The notes: a model not told the origin generated them from the letters alone. Shown: positions 1-9,268, counted from the first letter of the stretch. The stretch: DNA of 46,532 nucleotides from Clostridiales bacterium (GCA_022766365.1 JALENW010000031.1:1-46532), one strand, 5' to 3'. Numbers and translations are program-made.

Positions 1-39
1 AATTTTTTTAAAAATGTTGTAGCAAAACGAAAGTATTTG

Positions 40-48
40 TGGTAAAAT
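40..48 (+). promoter_or_regulatory. Possible extended -10 promoter of the eut operon
   Basis: TGGTAAAAT matches an extended -10 element (TGn followed by a TATAAT-like hexamer). It lies about 25 bases before the first leader hairpin, so a start near 55 would give a transcript containing the whole antitermination leader. No good -35 hexamer is visible at the usual spacing, so this is tentative. The rest of 1-75 is AT-rich with no gene; any eutV/eutW genes would have to lie outside the window. Confidence 0.35.
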
Positions 49-75
49 TATTACAATAATTGAATAAGAATATAT

Positions 76-118
76 CATTGACGACGTAGTCAATGAGATT
101 GAGACGACGCAGTCCAAT
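76..118 (+). promoter_or_regulatory. Dual hexaloop hairpins, probable EutV (ANTAR) RNA target
   Basis: Hairpin 1 (76-95) pairs CATTGAC with GTCAATG around the six-base loop GACGTA. Hairpin 2 (98-118) pairs ATTG-A-GAC with GTC-CAAT around the loop GACGCA, with A102 bulged. The stems are nearly the same and the two are separated by 2 bases. Paired hexaloop hairpins with G at loop position 4 are the known target of ANTAR antiterminators such as EutV in Enterococcus and Listeria. The known consensus also has A at loop position 1, whereas both loops here have G. The position ahead of eutA and the overlap of hairpin 2 with a terminator support the assignment. Confidence 0.72.
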
Positions 119-192
119 AAATTGGCCGTTTTCGAGAGCAGATGACAGGAGCTGACTCAGAAAGGGCTAGGGTTTATTTGGGCTGTTTTTTT
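110..192 (+). terminator. Leader terminator competing with hexaloop hairpin 2
   Basis: CAGTCCAATAAA (110-121) can pair with TTTATTTGGGCTG (173-185), with one G-U pair and one bulge. Seven T residues follow (186-192), giving an intrinsic terminator. An inner stem (GAGAGC with GCTGACTC, around 134-159) can fold in the long loop. The 5' arm is the 3' half of the second hexaloop hairpin, so the two structures exclude each other: holding hairpin 2 open should prevent termination. This is the logic described for EutV-controlled leaders. Confidence 0.68.
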
Positions 193-277
193 CTGCCTTT
201 GCACAGAGGAATTCAAAAAGTGAAAAGAGGATTCGCCCAAAGCAAATATTGATAAATTAAAATAGGAAGGAGTATGT

Positions 278-1708
278 ATGAAGGAAGTAATCAATAGTGT
301 TGGTATTGACATTGGTACTTCAACGACTCAGCTGATTTTCAGCAAGTTGACAATAGAGAATCTTGCAACAAGCTATACAGTTCCGAGAATTACGATTGTG
401 GATACGGAAGTTGTCTATCGAAGCGAGATATATTTTACTCCTCTTACAAACGATACAAGTATAGATGCTGACAGAGTTAAAAAAATCGTTCAGGAAGAAT
501 ACCGGAAAGCCGGAATGAAGCCGTCTGATCTACAGACAGGTGCTGTGATTATAACTGGAGAGACTGCTCGTAAGGAAAACGCTAATGAAGTACTCTCCGC
601 ATTGAGCGATCTGGCAGGGGAATTTGTAGTTGCAACTGCAGGACCGGATCTGGAATCCGTTCTCTCGGCAAGGGGTGCGGGAGCGGATACAATGTCAAAG
701 GATAATCGAAACACGGTCGCTAACATTGATATCGGCGGAGGCACGAGCAATATAGCAGTATTTCGCAAGGGTGAGCTGATAGGCACATCATGTCTTGATA
801 TTGGAGGACGGCTGGTAAAAGTTGAGGACGGAAGGATATCGTACATTTACGACAAAATAGCAGACTTTGCAAGGGAAAACGGTATATCCGTTAAAATCGG
901 CGATTACGCAGATGAGAGCGTACTTAAGAAGCTTGCTTCATTAATGGCAGAACAGTTGGCAATGGCAGTAGGAATAAAACCGAAGGATGAGTTTCACAAA
1001 AGATTGTATACAAATGAGGGCGTACCTTTATCTGAGAACATAAAGATTGACGCAATTACTTATTCCGGCGGTGTTGCAGACATAATATACCACCCTGTTA
1101 CCGACGACTGGTTCAGGTATGGAGATATAGGTCCAATGCTGGGGATGGCAATCAATCAGACCACCTCATTTGATTCTGTGCAAAGATATGACTCTATTGA
1201 AACAATAAGAGCGACTGTTGTGGGAGCAGGTACACATACAACTGAGGTAAGCGGGAGTACGATCCGATATGAGGAAAATGTTCTTCCTTTGAAGAATCTT
1301 CCGGTAGTAAAAATGAGAAAGGAAGATGAGGATAATTTGGAAGAATTCTCACGCAGACTGTCGGAGAAGATCGAGATATTCACAGGAAGAGGAGCCGACG
1401 ATTGTGTAGCTGTAGCTATAAGCGGTGAAAAACATACAAGTTTCAAGGCTATCCAGGAATTAGCGAAGGCTATAGTGGAAGGCCTGGAAGACTATAATAA
1501 ACTGGGTACACCGGTTGTGATAGTAAGTGAAAGTGATATAGGGAAGGTCCTGGGTAATGCTCTGAAAGTTCAGATGGGTATGGACCGTAAAATTTTAAGT
1601 ATCGATAATATCTTTGTTAAAGATGGGGATTACATTGATATCGGCGAACCTGTAGCCGGTGGAAGGGTAGTGCCGGTCGTAACGAAGACATTAATATTTA
1701 ATCGCTAA
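278..1708 (+). CDS. eutA: Ethanolamine ammonia-lyase reactivating factor EutA
   Basis: A 476-residue ASKHA-type ATPase. EutA exchanges damaged cobalamin bound in ethanolamine ammonia-lyase for fresh adenosylcobalamin, using ATP, inside the microcompartment. The phosphate-1 motif (GIDIGTST) is at residues 9-16 and the phosphate-2 motif (NIDIGGGTSN) at about 149-158, with a late Gly-rich segment (AITYSGGVADIIY) matching the family. The length is close to that of known EutA proteins. An AGGAAGGA ribosome site lies upstream of the ATG. It is the first gene of the operon, 27 bases before eutB, and follows the antitermination leader directly. Confidence 0.95.
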   Translation: MKEVINSVGIDIGTSTTQLIFSKLTIENLATSYTVPRITIVDTEVVYRSEIYFTPLTNDTSIDADRVKKIVQEEYRKAGMKPSDLQTGAVIITGETARKENANEVLSALSDLAGEFVVATAGPDLESVLSARGAGADTMSKDNRNTVANIDIGGGTSNIAVFRKGELIGTSCLDIGGRLVKVEDGRISYIYDKIADFARENGISVKIGDYADESVLKKLASLMAEQLAMAVGIKPKDEFHKRLYTNEGVPLSENIKIDAITYSGGVADIIYHPVTDDWFRYGDIGPMLGMAINQTTSFDSVQRYDSIETIRATVVGAGTHTTEVSGSTIRYEENVLPLKNLPVVKMRKEDEDNLEEFSRRLSEKIEIFTGRGADDCVAVAISGEKHTSFKAIQELAKAIVEGLEDYNKLGTPVVIVSESDIGKVLGNALKVQMGMDRKILSIDNIFVKDGDYIDIGEPVAGGRVVPVVTKTLIFNR

Positions 1709-1735
1709 AATGAATGAAAGCATGAGGTGAAGAAA

Positions 1736-3106
1736 GTGATTTTAAAAACAAAGTTATTTGGCCACACTTACAACTTCGAATCTGTCAGAGAAGTAATGGC
1801 TAAAGCTAACGAGATGAAATCAGGGGATACTCTAGCGGGAATCGCTGCTGAGTCAGCTGAAGAGAGAGTAGCTGCAAAGCAGGTTCTTGCGAATCTGACT
1901 CTGAATGACCTTAGAAATCATCCGGCTGTACCTTACGAGGAAGATGAAGTTACCAGGATTATACAGGATGATGTTAACGAATCCATCTTCGATGAACATA
2001 AGAACAAGACAGTCGCAGAGTTTAGAGAATGGATTTTGGACACGGAAACTACCGGAGACATGATTAAGAGAGCATCCAGAGGTTTAACGGCTGAGATTGT
2101 TTCAGGTGTTACAAAGCTCATGGGCAATCTGGATCTTATCTATGGGGCGAAAAAAATCGAAATTACCGCAAAATGCAACACCACAATAGGTAAGGATGGC
2201 ACATTTTCATCGAGATTACAGCCCAACAATACTACAGATGACCCAAAAGGGATCATGGCATCTACGATGGAAGGTTTCAGCTTGGGATGTGGAGATGCTG
2301 TACTCGGATTGAATCCGGTTGACGATTCCGTTGAAAGTGTTGCAAGAATCCTTAACCAGTTTTATGATTTCAGAAATAAGTGGGAGATCCCTACACAAAT
2401 CTGCGTTTTAGCACATGTTACAACACAGATTGAGGCTGCAAAGAAACTGGGAGCACCTATAGAACTGATATTCCAGTCAATAGCCGGGTCACAGAAAGGT
2501 AATGAAGCCTTTGGTTTAACAGGTGACATGTTGCAGGAAGCTCATGATTATGCTCTGAAGTACGGAAAAGCTACAGGACCGAATGTAATGTACTTTGAAA
2601 CCGGACAGGGATCCGAGCTATCATCCGAAGCACATAACGGTTGGGACCAGTTAACCATGGAAGCTAGATGTTATGGTTTTGCTAAGAGATTTCAACCTTT
2701 CCTTGTAAACACGGTTGTCGGATTTATCGGTCCGGAATATTTATATGATTCTAAGCAAGTTATAAGGGCAGGACTTGAAGATCACTTCATGGGGAAACTT
2801 ACCGGTATTTCTATGGGCTGTGATGCTTGCTATACCAATCATATGAAAGCGGATCAAAATGATATTGAGAATCTTGCTACGCTTCTTGTTGCAGCAGGAT
2901 GTAACTATATCATGGGCATACCTGAAGGTGATGACTGCATGCTTATGTATCAGTGCACAGGATTTCATGAGGCAGCAGCGCTTCGTGAAGTATTCGGACT
3001 CAGACCTATCAAAGAGTTTGACGAATGGTTGGAGAAGATGGGCATTTCTAAAGACGGTAAGCTGACGCCTCTGGCAGGAGATGCATCGATCTTTCTTAAG
3101 AAGTAA
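1736..3106 (+). CDS. eutB: Ethanolamine ammonia-lyase large subunit EutB
   Basis: The catalytic subunit of adenosylcobalamin-dependent ethanolamine ammonia-lyase, which splits ethanolamine into acetaldehyde and ammonia. The whole 456-residue protein looks like EutB, including its conserved C-terminal half ([20 protein letters not shown], then [20 protein letters not shown]). The GTG at 1736 is preferred because GAGGTG at 1724-1729 is well placed for it and EutB proteins usually begin close to this MILKTKLFG sequence. A GTG at 1727 would add three residues but overlaps that ribosome site. eutC follows after 14 bases, as expected for the two subunits. Confidence 0.96.
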   Translation: MILKTKLFGHTYNFESVREVMAKANEMKSGDTLAGIAAESAEERVAAKQVLANLTLNDLRNHPAVPYEEDEVTRIIQDDVNESIFDEHKNKTVAEFREWILDTETTGDMIKRASRGLTAEIVSGVTKLMGNLDLIYGAKKIEITAKCNTTIGKDGTFSSRLQPNNTTDDPKGIMASTMEGFSLGCGDAVLGLNPVDDSVESVARILNQFYDFRNKWEIPTQICVLAHVTTQIEAAKKLGAPIELIFQSIAGSQKGNEAFGLTGDMLQEAHDYALKYGKATGPNVMYFETGQGSELSSEAHNGWDQLTMEARCYGFAKRFQPFLVNTVVGFIGPEYLYDSKQVIRAGLEDHFMGKLTGISMGCDACYTNHMKADQNDIENLATLLVAAGCNYIMGIPEGDDCMLMYQCTGFHEAAALREVFGLRPIKEFDEWLEKMGISKDGKLTPLAGDASIFLKK

Positions 3107-3120
3107 GGGAGGATAAACCG

Positions 3121-4098
3121 GTGGATACAAGAGAATTAAAAGCGATAATTGAGGACGTGTTGAATAATATGGACTTAGGCACAGGGGTAGGAACAGAAAC
3201 CTGTGCAACGGGAAGTGCTGAAGCTATCGAAGCTGCTAAAAACGACAAAGCAGTTGAGGCACCTTCTCCGAGAGAACTCAAAAAGGCTGACGATAAGGGG
3301 ACAAAACTGAACAGGGAAGAATCTGAAGTCGAAGATGGGGAGCTTGTAGACATGAGCACCATTGACATCAAGGAACAATATCTGGTTGAAAATCCGTACG
3401 ATAAGGAAGGATTCTACGAATTAAAACTGCATGCTCCTTGCAGATTAGGAATAGGAAAAGCGGGGGCAAGATATAAGACGTTGCCTCAGCTGATGTTCAG
3501 AGCAGCACATTCTGCCGCACAAGATGCTGTCTTTTCGGATGTGGATCAGGATTTTGTCGATGGACTTGGCCTTTTTACAGTTCAGACAAAGTGCGAAAGT
3601 AAGGACCAGTATCTTACAAGGCCTGATCTGGGAAGGAGGCTTAATGAAGAGGGTGCAGCTACTGTAAAGGAAAAGTGTGCTAAGAATCCGACAGTACAGA
3701 TTTTCGTTTCAGATGGACTTTCCTCTGCTGCCGTAGCAGCTAATACTGAAGATGTACTTTCAGGATTAATGCAGGGGCTTAAGGCAAACGGTATAAATGT
3801 CGGCACCCCATTCTTTGTAAAATATGGAAGGGTGGGAGTAATGGACGAAGTCAGTGAGATTACAGGTGCAGATGTAACATGTGTACTCATCGGTGAAAGA
3901 CCCGGTCTGATAACTGCAACTTCAATGTCCGCATACATTGCCTATAAAGCGACTATTGGAATGCCTGAGGCAAGAAGGACAGTGGTATCTAATATACACT
4001 CATCAGGTACTATTCCGGCAGAAGCAGGAGCACATATAGCAGAAGTTATAAAAATTATGCTGGAAAAGAAAGCAAGCGGAACTGATCTAAAATTATAA
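3121..4098 (+). CDS. eutC: Ethanolamine ammonia-lyase small subunit EutC
   Basis: The small subunit of ethanolamine ammonia-lyase, which contributes to cobalamin binding. It has 325 residues and starts at a GTG with GGGAGGA 8 bases upstream. The core (about 85-325) is clear EutC sequence, for example [17 protein letters not shown] and [20 protein letters not shown]. The first ~80 residues are a low-complexity, charged extension beginning with a short amphipathic helix ([15 protein letters not shown]). In enterobacteria the EutC N-terminus directs the enzyme into the compartment, and this helix could do the same here (inference). Confidence 0.95.
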   Translation: MDTRELKAIIEDVLNNMDLGTGVGTETCATGSAEAIEAAKNDKAVEAPSPRELKKADDKGTKLNREESEVEDGELVDMSTIDIKEQYLVENPYDKEGFYELKLHAPCRLGIGKAGARYKTLPQLMFRAAHSAAQDAVFSDVDQDFVDGLGLFTVQTKCESKDQYLTRPDLGRRLNEEGAATVKEKCAKNPTVQIFVSDGLSSAAVAANTEDVLSGLMQGLKANGINVGTPFFVKYGRVGVMDEVSEITGADVTCVLIGERPGLITATSMSAYIAYKATIGMPEARRTVVSNIHSSGTIPAEAGAHIAEVIKIMLEKKASGTDLKL

Positions 4099-4108
4099 GG
4101 AGAAGAAA

Positions 4109-4765
4109 ATGAAAAGAGATCCATTAAAGACAAATGTACTTGCTGCAAAGATCATCCCAAACGCAACTCCGGAGATGCTCAAGGATTTTGATGATATTCC
4201 CGAAAATTACAAATCACTTGCGCTTATCACTGCTGATTGCGATGATGTTACCTACACAGCTTTAGATGAAGCAACAAAAAAAGCAGATGTAGTTGTGGCG
4301 TATGCAAAAAGTTTTTACGCCGGTGCAGCAAATGCAAACACAAAGTTGGCAGGAGAAATTATAGGTATTCTTGCCGGTCCAAATCCTGCAGAAGTAAAAA
4401 GTGGATTGGATGCCTGTATCGATTTTATCGAAAATGAAGCACATTTCGTATCTGCAAATGAAGATGATTCTATTTGCTATTATGCACATTGCATTTCCAG
4501 AACAGGGTCTTATCTCTCTGAAGGAGCAGGCATACCTGAGGGACAAGCTTTGGCTTACCTAATTGCACCGCCGCTTGAAGCAATGTATGGTGTTGATGCA
4601 GCACTAAAGGCAGCTGATGTCGAACTTTGCGTATTGTATGCACCACCTTCTGAAACTAACTTCGGTGGAGCATTACTTACAGGAAGTCAGTCAGCATGCA
4701 AATCAGCTTGTGACGCATTTGCAGCTGCTGTTGAATTTGTTGCAGATAATCCAATTGCATACTAG
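4109..4765 (+). CDS. eutL: Microcompartment shell protein EutL
   Basis: A tandem-BMC shell trimer of 218 residues, the usual EutL length. The start KRDPLKTNVLAAKIIPNA and the C-terminal PPSETNFGGALLTGSQSACK segment are typical of the family. EutL forms trimers whose central pore is known to open and close, and to bind ethanolamine, so it may gate substrate entry. It lies 10 bases after eutC behind AAGGAGAAG and is followed by three single-domain shell genes. Confidence 0.95.
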   Translation: MKRDPLKTNVLAAKIIPNATPEMLKDFDDIPENYKSLALITADCDDVTYTALDEATKKADVVVAYAKSFYAGAANANTKLAGEIIGILAGPNPAEVKSGLDACIDFIENEAHFVSANEDDSICYYAHCISRTGSYLSEGAGIPEGQALAYLIAPPLEAMYGVDAALKAADVELCVLYAPPSETNFGGALLTGSQSACKSACDAFAAAVEFVADNPIAY

Positions 4766-4863
4766 AGGATATGTGTGAAGACTTTTTATAATATGCACAT
4801 TTGCTAAAGAATATAAGTAAAATCGGAAATACAATAAAGCAATTAAGAAATAGGAGGAAAGAA

Positions 4864-5151
4864 ATGGCTAATTTGCAAGCACTGGGAATGATTGAAACTA
4901 AGGGACTGGTCGGATCTATTGAAGCAGCCGATGCCATGGTTAAGGCTGCAAACGTATCCCTGATAGGAAAGGTACATGTTGGAGGCGGACTTGTAACGGT
5001 TATGGTAAGAGGAGATGTAGGAGCGGTAAAGGCAGCAGTAGATGCCGGAGCAGCTGCAGCAGAGAGGGTTGGAGAGCTTATCTCAATTCATGTAATCCCA
5101 AGACCACATTCTGATGTTGAGATGATTCTCCCTAAAGTTGAGGCACAGTAA
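4864..5151 (+). CDS. eutM: Microcompartment hexamer shell protein EutM, copy 1
   Basis: A 95-residue single BMC-domain protein (PduA/EutM/CcmK type) that forms the flat hexameric tiles of the shell. The sequence runs from [20 protein letters not shown] to HVIPRPH without a gap. Start 4864 is set by TAGGAGG a few bases upstream; an upstream in-frame TTG at 4801 has no ribosome site. The first 90 residues are identical to those of the second copy at 5821, and the two differ only at the C-terminal tail (KVEAQ here, TIE there). Confidence 0.95.
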   Translation: MANLQALGMIETKGLVGSIEAADAMVKAANVSLIGKVHVGGGLVTVMVRGDVGAVKAAVDAGAAAAERVGELISIHVIPRPHSDVEMILPKVEAQ

Positions 5152-5173
5152 TAGGGGCTGATAGGAGAAACAT

Positions 5174-5770
5174 ATGGAAGCACTGGGAATGATTGAAGTC
5201 TATGGAAGAATAGGCGCAATTGAAGGTCTTGATAGCGCTCTTAAAGGTGCAAATGTTTCCCTCGTGAATATGATAAGAGTCGGCGGAGGATTGACGGCGG
5301 TATTCGTTGAAGGTGATGTAGGTGCTGTCAAAGCATCTATTGACGCAGCCTCTGCAGCGGCAGAAAGGGTAGGACAGCTGGTGTCACAACATGTGATTCC
5401 AAGGCCTGATCCATCAGTTCGTGCCATGCTGGAAATGGACTCGGATCCCGAGTTGATATCCGGCAACAACGGTAATAGCACGGGGAATAAAAAGAAGGTT
5501 AAAAAATCGGAAACTTCAACTGGAGATGTTCAAGCAGAAAGCGAGAAGAAGAATATAACCAAACCTGCAAAAATAGAACACGAATCTGAACAGCGAGATG
5601 CGGACAATTTGACAAAGGAAAAAGTCATTGCCGGCGAAAGAGATTTTGAATCTATGACAGTTGGGGAACTCAGGAATCTTGCCAGAACCTACGAAGAATT
5701 CCCGCTATCAAAAACAGACATCAAGTTTGCGAAAAAAAATGAGCTGATTAAGGCACTTCAAGGTAATTAG
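5174..5770 (+). CDS. eutK: EutK-like shell protein: BMC domain plus C-terminal SAP/Rho-N-like domain
   Basis: 198 residues in three parts. Residues 1-95 are a BMC domain ([20 protein letters not shown] to HVIPRPDPS). Residues 96-158 are a charged, Lys/Glu/Ser-rich linker. Residues 159-198 ([16 protein letters not shown] onward) match the helix-extension-helix pattern of SAP and Rho-N domains, which bind nucleic acid in other proteins. Enterobacterial EutK also carries a C-terminal helical domain suspected of binding nucleic acid, so this is called EutK-like. What the tail binds is unknown. It sits between the two near-identical eutM genes. Confidence 0.8.
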   Translation: MEALGMIEVYGRIGAIEGLDSALKGANVSLVNMIRVGGGLTAVFVEGDVGAVKASIDAASAAAERVGQLVSQHVIPRPDPSVRAMLEMDSDPELISGNNGNSTGNKKKVKKSETSTGDVQAESEKKNITKPAKIEHESEQRDADNLTKEKVIAGERDFESMTVGELRNLARTYEEFPLSKTDIKFAKKNELIKALQGN

Positions 5771-5820
5771 ATAATTATCCGTTAAAATTTAATTTATTAA
5801 TCCGAAAGAGAGGAAATGAA

Positions 5821-6102
5821 ATGGCAAATTTACAAGCACTAGGAATGATTGAAACTAAGGGACTGGTTGGTTCTATTGAAGCAGCCGATGCCATGGTAAA
5901 GGCCGCAAATGTATCACTGATAGGAAAGGTACATGTCGGAGGCGGACTTGTAACGGTTATGGTAAGAGGAGATGTAGGAGCTGTAAAGGCAGCAGTAGAT
6001 GCCGGAGCGGCTGCGGCAGAAAGAGTTGGAGAGCTTATCTCAATTCATGTAATCCCAAGACCACATTCTGATGTTGAGATGATTCTTCCTACAATTGAGT
6101 AA
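5821..6102 (+). CDS. eutM: Microcompartment hexamer shell protein EutM, copy 2
   Basis: A 93-residue BMC-domain hexamer protein, identical over residues 1-90 to the copy at 4864. The two genes differ at about 15 silent sites within the first ~230 bases and are then identical over roughly the next 60. AGAGGAAATGAA precedes the ATG. Two copies flanking the eutK-like gene suggest either a dosage effect or a duplication that also produced the eutK-like BMC domain. Confidence 0.95.
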   Translation: MANLQALGMIETKGLVGSIEAADAMVKAANVSLIGKVHVGGGLVTVMVRGDVGAVKAAVDAGAAAAERVGELISIHVIPRPHSDVEMILPTIE

Positions 6103-6126
6103 GATAGAAATAAGGAGGTGGTATAG

Positions 6127-6936
6127 TTGAAAGTTATCACCGAAGCTCTTGTAAGGGACGAACTTAAGACTGCCAGACCTGAGGTTTATTACATACCCGA
6201 GGGAAAACTGCTATCTCCGGCCGCAAGGGAATATCTGCAGAGTATGCAAATCGAAATTGACTTTGAGAAAAATCGAAGCACAGGAGCGACCCGAAGGGAC
6301 CATAGCTCGGAGAAAGAACCTTCTGACGTGGAGAAAAATACACCAAATATCTCTAAGGAAGAATCCTGCTCGGCGCCCAAGTATGTAGACTACGAAACCG
6401 GTGCAGGCTATGTTTCTAAACCTGAGCATATGACGCAGCTCTACTCCAATAAATTGGTTGATAAATGTCATCCCAGAATCAAATACAGGGGCAAAATTGA
6501 CAGCTTGGAGGCACTGATAATCAATGCGCAATGTATCATAAAGGCAAACGGCGGCTCACAACTGATAATAGATGATCTTGATAATATTCTGGAAGTTGTT
6601 GGAAATCTAATGAGGTGCGAGGTACTGGACGAGCCGGTCACTAACGAATATATTCTTGGATTTGATCATGCTGAGCTTAGAGAACGGTCACATTTTCCTA
6701 TGAAGTATTACAAGATCAAGCAGCTGTTGCTTCCAAATTACAATATGGGTATTGAACATGCACAGCTAAATATGATAAGGGCCGCGGTCAGAGAATGTGA
6801 GGTTCTCGCTGTAGACGCATTCAGACAGAGCCGAGCAATGGATAGAAGTGACGTCATTGAAGAACTCAATAGATTATCAAGTGCTTTGCATATAATGATG
6901 TGCAAAAACCTCGCCGGAGAATATGAACAGAAATAA
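6127..6936 (+). CDS. eutT: Corrinoid adenosyltransferase EutT
   Basis: ATP:cob(I)alamin adenosyltransferase, which makes the adenosylcobalamin used by EutBC. The start is TTG behind a strong AAGGAGGTGG. Residues 1-46 form a small N-terminal module (ITEALVRDELKTARPEVYYI). Residues ~60-85 are a variable linker, and the EutT catalytic region follows from about residue 95 (QLYSNKLVDKCHPRIKYRGK). The Cys-rich HX11CCX2C metal motif of the Salmonella enzyme is absent here: no CC pair occurs. Similar proteins lacking it are known in Firmicutes. The N-terminal module recurs in two other proteins of the operon. Confidence 0.9.
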   Translation: MKVITEALVRDELKTARPEVYYIPEGKLLSPAAREYLQSMQIEIDFEKNRSTGATRRDHSSEKEPSDVEKNTPNISKEESCSAPKYVDYETGAGYVSKPEHMTQLYSNKLVDKCHPRIKYRGKIDSLEALIINAQCIIKANGGSQLIIDDLDNILEVVGNLMRCEVLDEPVTNEYILGFDHAELRERSHFPMKYYKIKQLLLPNYNMGIEHAQLNMIRAAVRECEVLAVDAFRQSRAMDRSDVIEELNRLSSALHIMMCKNLAGEYEQK

Positions 6937-6959
6937 TTCTAAAGAAAGGAGACAGCTGA

Positions 6960-7703
6960 TTGAATAAGGACAAATTTGTTGAAGAAATCCTAAGAAGAGT
7001 TATTGTTGAAATAGAAAAGATAGAATCACAGGAAAATTCAAGGGATTCTTCCCTATTCGGCAAATCTGCAAAGGAAAAAGGAAATTGCGTCGACATTGAA
7101 GGGAAGCCCATATTAGTTTTACCTTCGGAACAGTGCAATAGCTGTCTCAACTCACTGATCAATAGAGATGATTTGAAGGAAAAGATTGCTGTATATGATA
7201 AAGTGGGAAACTGTACCGATGTTGCAAGATACCGTGAGGTGATTATTTGTACTCTCAGTAATATGGAGTTGAGTAAACTATCAGCAGGCTTTTGCGACAG
7301 CCCAAGGCTGGAACTTGTAGAGAAGGCTATAATGGCAGGAATCAATATACATATTGTCAAGGAAGGTATAGGGTTTGTGTCCGGAGGGAAAAACGCTCCA
7401 TGGACCTTTTTAAGGGGATATAAGCAAAAGCTTGATACCGTCAGAAGTTGGGGCGTAAATATTGCATCTATGAGAGAAATTGTAAAATCTCTTGAAGGTG
7501 AATATGGCAAGGTGGATTCCAAAGGAGATGCTTGCGTCGGTTCTAACAGAATAAATAAGAGATTCGTAACGCAAAGAGATATTGAAAAAATATATTTAGC
7601 AGGTTACAACGAGGCTCTGATATCATCAGATAGCAAGTTAACCGATATCGCCAAGGAGTATGCTGAGAAAAATAATATAGCTTTTAAAATTGAGAATAAG
7701 TAA
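6960..7703 (+). CDS. Uncharacterised ethanolamine-utilization protein
   Basis: 247 residues from a TTG behind AAAGGAGACAG. Function is not known. It begins with an amphipathic helix (DKFVEEILRRVIVEIEKI) resembling the peptides that target enzymes to microcompartments. The middle (about 45-170) contains VLPSEQCNSCLNSL and an alpha/beta pattern with a ...MAGINIHIVKEGIGF... segment; it resembles a eut-operon family of unknown role found in Firmicutes. The C-terminal ~47 residues (FVTQRDIEKIYLAGYNEALI...) repeat the module seen at the start of EutT and of the protein at 13254. The location between eutT and eutN suggests a lumen protein (inference). Confidence 0.75.
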   Translation: MNKDKFVEEILRRVIVEIEKIESQENSRDSSLFGKSAKEKGNCVDIEGKPILVLPSEQCNSCLNSLINRDDLKEKIAVYDKVGNCTDVARYREVIICTLSNMELSKLSAGFCDSPRLELVEKAIMAGINIHIVKEGIGFVSGGKNAPWTFLRGYKQKLDTVRSWGVNIASMREIVKSLEGEYGKVDSKGDACVGSNRINKRFVTQRDIEKIYLAGYNEALISSDSKLTDIAKEYAEKNNIAFKIENK

Positions 7704-7714
7704 TAGGGGGATTA

Positions 7715-7972
7715 ATGTTAATTGGTACAGTGGTTGGATCGATATGGGCAACACAAAAGTCACAGACTCTCAACTCATATAAGCTTCTTGAAGTTTCTGT
7801 CGCAGATAGAGGAGAGGAAAAAATCTTTGTTGCTGCAGACACTCTTGGAGCAGGTATAGGGGAGAGAGTTATCCTTGTGGGAGGAAGTGGAGCCAGGATT
7901 TCCGAGCAGCCTAGCAATATCCCCCTTGATCTCACCATCATTGCTATAATTGACGACAATAATAACGACTAA
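7715..7972 (+). CDS. eutN: Microcompartment vertex protein EutN, copy 1
   Basis: An 85-residue EutN/CcmL-type protein. These form pentamers that cap the vertices of the polyhedral shell. The typical start LIGTVVGSIWATQK and the central VAADTLGAGIGERVILVGGS are present. The start codon is preceded by AGGGGGA. A second, divergent copy is at 11024. Confidence 0.95.
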   Translation: MLIGTVVGSIWATQKSQTLNSYKLLEVSVADRGEEKIFVAADTLGAGIGERVILVGGSGARISEQPSNIPLDLTIIAIIDDNNND

Positions 7973-8002
7973 ACAAGAAACATTAAACGAAAGGAATAGA
8001 GT

Positions 8003-9232
8003 ATGTTTCAGGAACTAATAGATAATATTACTAATACTTCCGTATTCACTGAAAGCATATCAGACTGGATTAGCAATATTTCCATTAACTCGGTGATCAT
8101 ATTTATTATGATGATTTTCATGATCATTGGGGCTATCGATAAGATGAGAGGAAATAAACTGGGATACGGAGAACAGTTTGAAGAGGGATTCAATGCTATG
8201 GGACCGTTGGCTATTGCCATGGCAGGAGTTGTAGCTGCAGCTCCGGTACTTGCTATTATTTTGAGACCTGTCATCGCTCCGATTTATGAGCTTGTAGGTG
8301 CTGATACTTCGATGTTTGCAACCACACTTTTGGCTTGTGATATGGGTGGTTATCCACTGGCGATGCAGCTTGCAGCAAATGAGAATATAGGTAACTTCGC
8401 AGGGCTGATACTCGGAACGATGATGGGGCCTACGATTGTATTTACAATACCTGTAGCTTTGAGCATTATCAAAAAAGAAGATAGAAGCTATCTTGGAGCA
8501 GGTATTCTGGCAGGCTTAATCACAATACCTATCGGGTGTATCGTTGGCGGTCTTGTTATGAATCTGACGCCTTATAAGATCAGTATAGGAACCATTTTGG
8601 TTAATTTGATTCCTGTTATAGTAATTGCTGCACTTATTGTTGCAGGACTTTGGTTCATACCGCAAAAGATGATTAACGGTTTCAACAAGTTCGGTACCGG
8701 CGTAACAATAGTTATAACTTTCTTTACTGCCGTTGCAGTCTTTGAGTATACCACCGGAATCAAGTTCCCGTTGATGAATATCATGGTTGAGCCTGACGCT
8801 GACGGAGCAATTCCATTGGAATCCGGGCTTCTGGTTTGTGGACAGATTGCTGTTGTTTTGATCGGTGCGTTCCCTATGGTCAAGTGGATAACCAAAACAT
8901 TCGGAAAGCAACTTGAACACATAGGGGGAAAACTTGGTATGAATGAGGCAGGTTCCGCCGGCCTTATAGCTAACCTTGCTAATAATATTGCAATGTTCAA
9001 TATCATGGGTGAGATGAATCCAAAGGGAAAACTTCTCAACGTTGCATTTGCAGTTTCGGCAGCCTTTGTTTTCGGTGACCACCTGGGATTTACAGCAGGT
9101 GTTAATCATGAGATGATATTTCCTGTAATAGTAGGCAAGCTCACAGCAGGTATTACGGCTCTGATTCTCGCCAATATCTTGGCTCCTACACTGTTGGCAA
9201 AGGTCGAGGCAGCTAAAACTGCTGATGAATAA
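8003..9232 (+). CDS. eutH: Ethanolamine permease EutH
   Basis: A 409-residue polytopic membrane protein with about ten hydrophobic segments (for example residues ~30-45, 70-92, 128-150 and 175-220). It matches EutH, which brings ethanolamine into the cell, mainly when diffusion is limiting. Gly/Ala-rich conserved stretches such as LLACDMGGYPLAMQLAANEN and FVFGDHLGFTAGVNHEM fit the family. A ribosome site AAAGGAATAGAG lies upstream of the ATG. It lies between the eutN and eutQ-cupin genes, as in several Firmicutes operons. Confidence 0.95.
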   Translation: MFQELIDNITNTSVFTESISDWISNISINSVIIFIMMIFMIIGAIDKMRGNKLGYGEQFEEGFNAMGPLAIAMAGVVAAAPVLAIILRPVIAPIYELVGADTSMFATTLLACDMGGYPLAMQLAANENIGNFAGLILGTMMGPTIVFTIPVALSIIKKEDRSYLGAGILAGLITIPIGCIVGGLVMNLTPYKISIGTILVNLIPVIVIAALIVAGLWFIPQKMINGFNKFGTGVTIVITFFTAVAVFEYTTGIKFPLMNIMVEPDADGAIPLESGLLVCGQIAVVLIGAFPMVKWITKTFGKQLEHIGGKLGMNEAGSAGLIANLANNIAMFNIMGEMNPKGKLLNVAFAVSAAFVFGDHLGFTAGVNHEMIFPVIVGKLTAGITALILANILAPTLLAKVEAAKTADE

Positions 9233-9268
9233 GAACCTAAGATTATGAATCTTGGTAAGGAGATAAAG

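Noticed and set aside
2741-3208. Long minus-strand frames inside eutB and other eut genes
   Set aside because: They run opposite to clear conserved genes, lack ribosome sites and known domains, and are shadows of the real coding frames.
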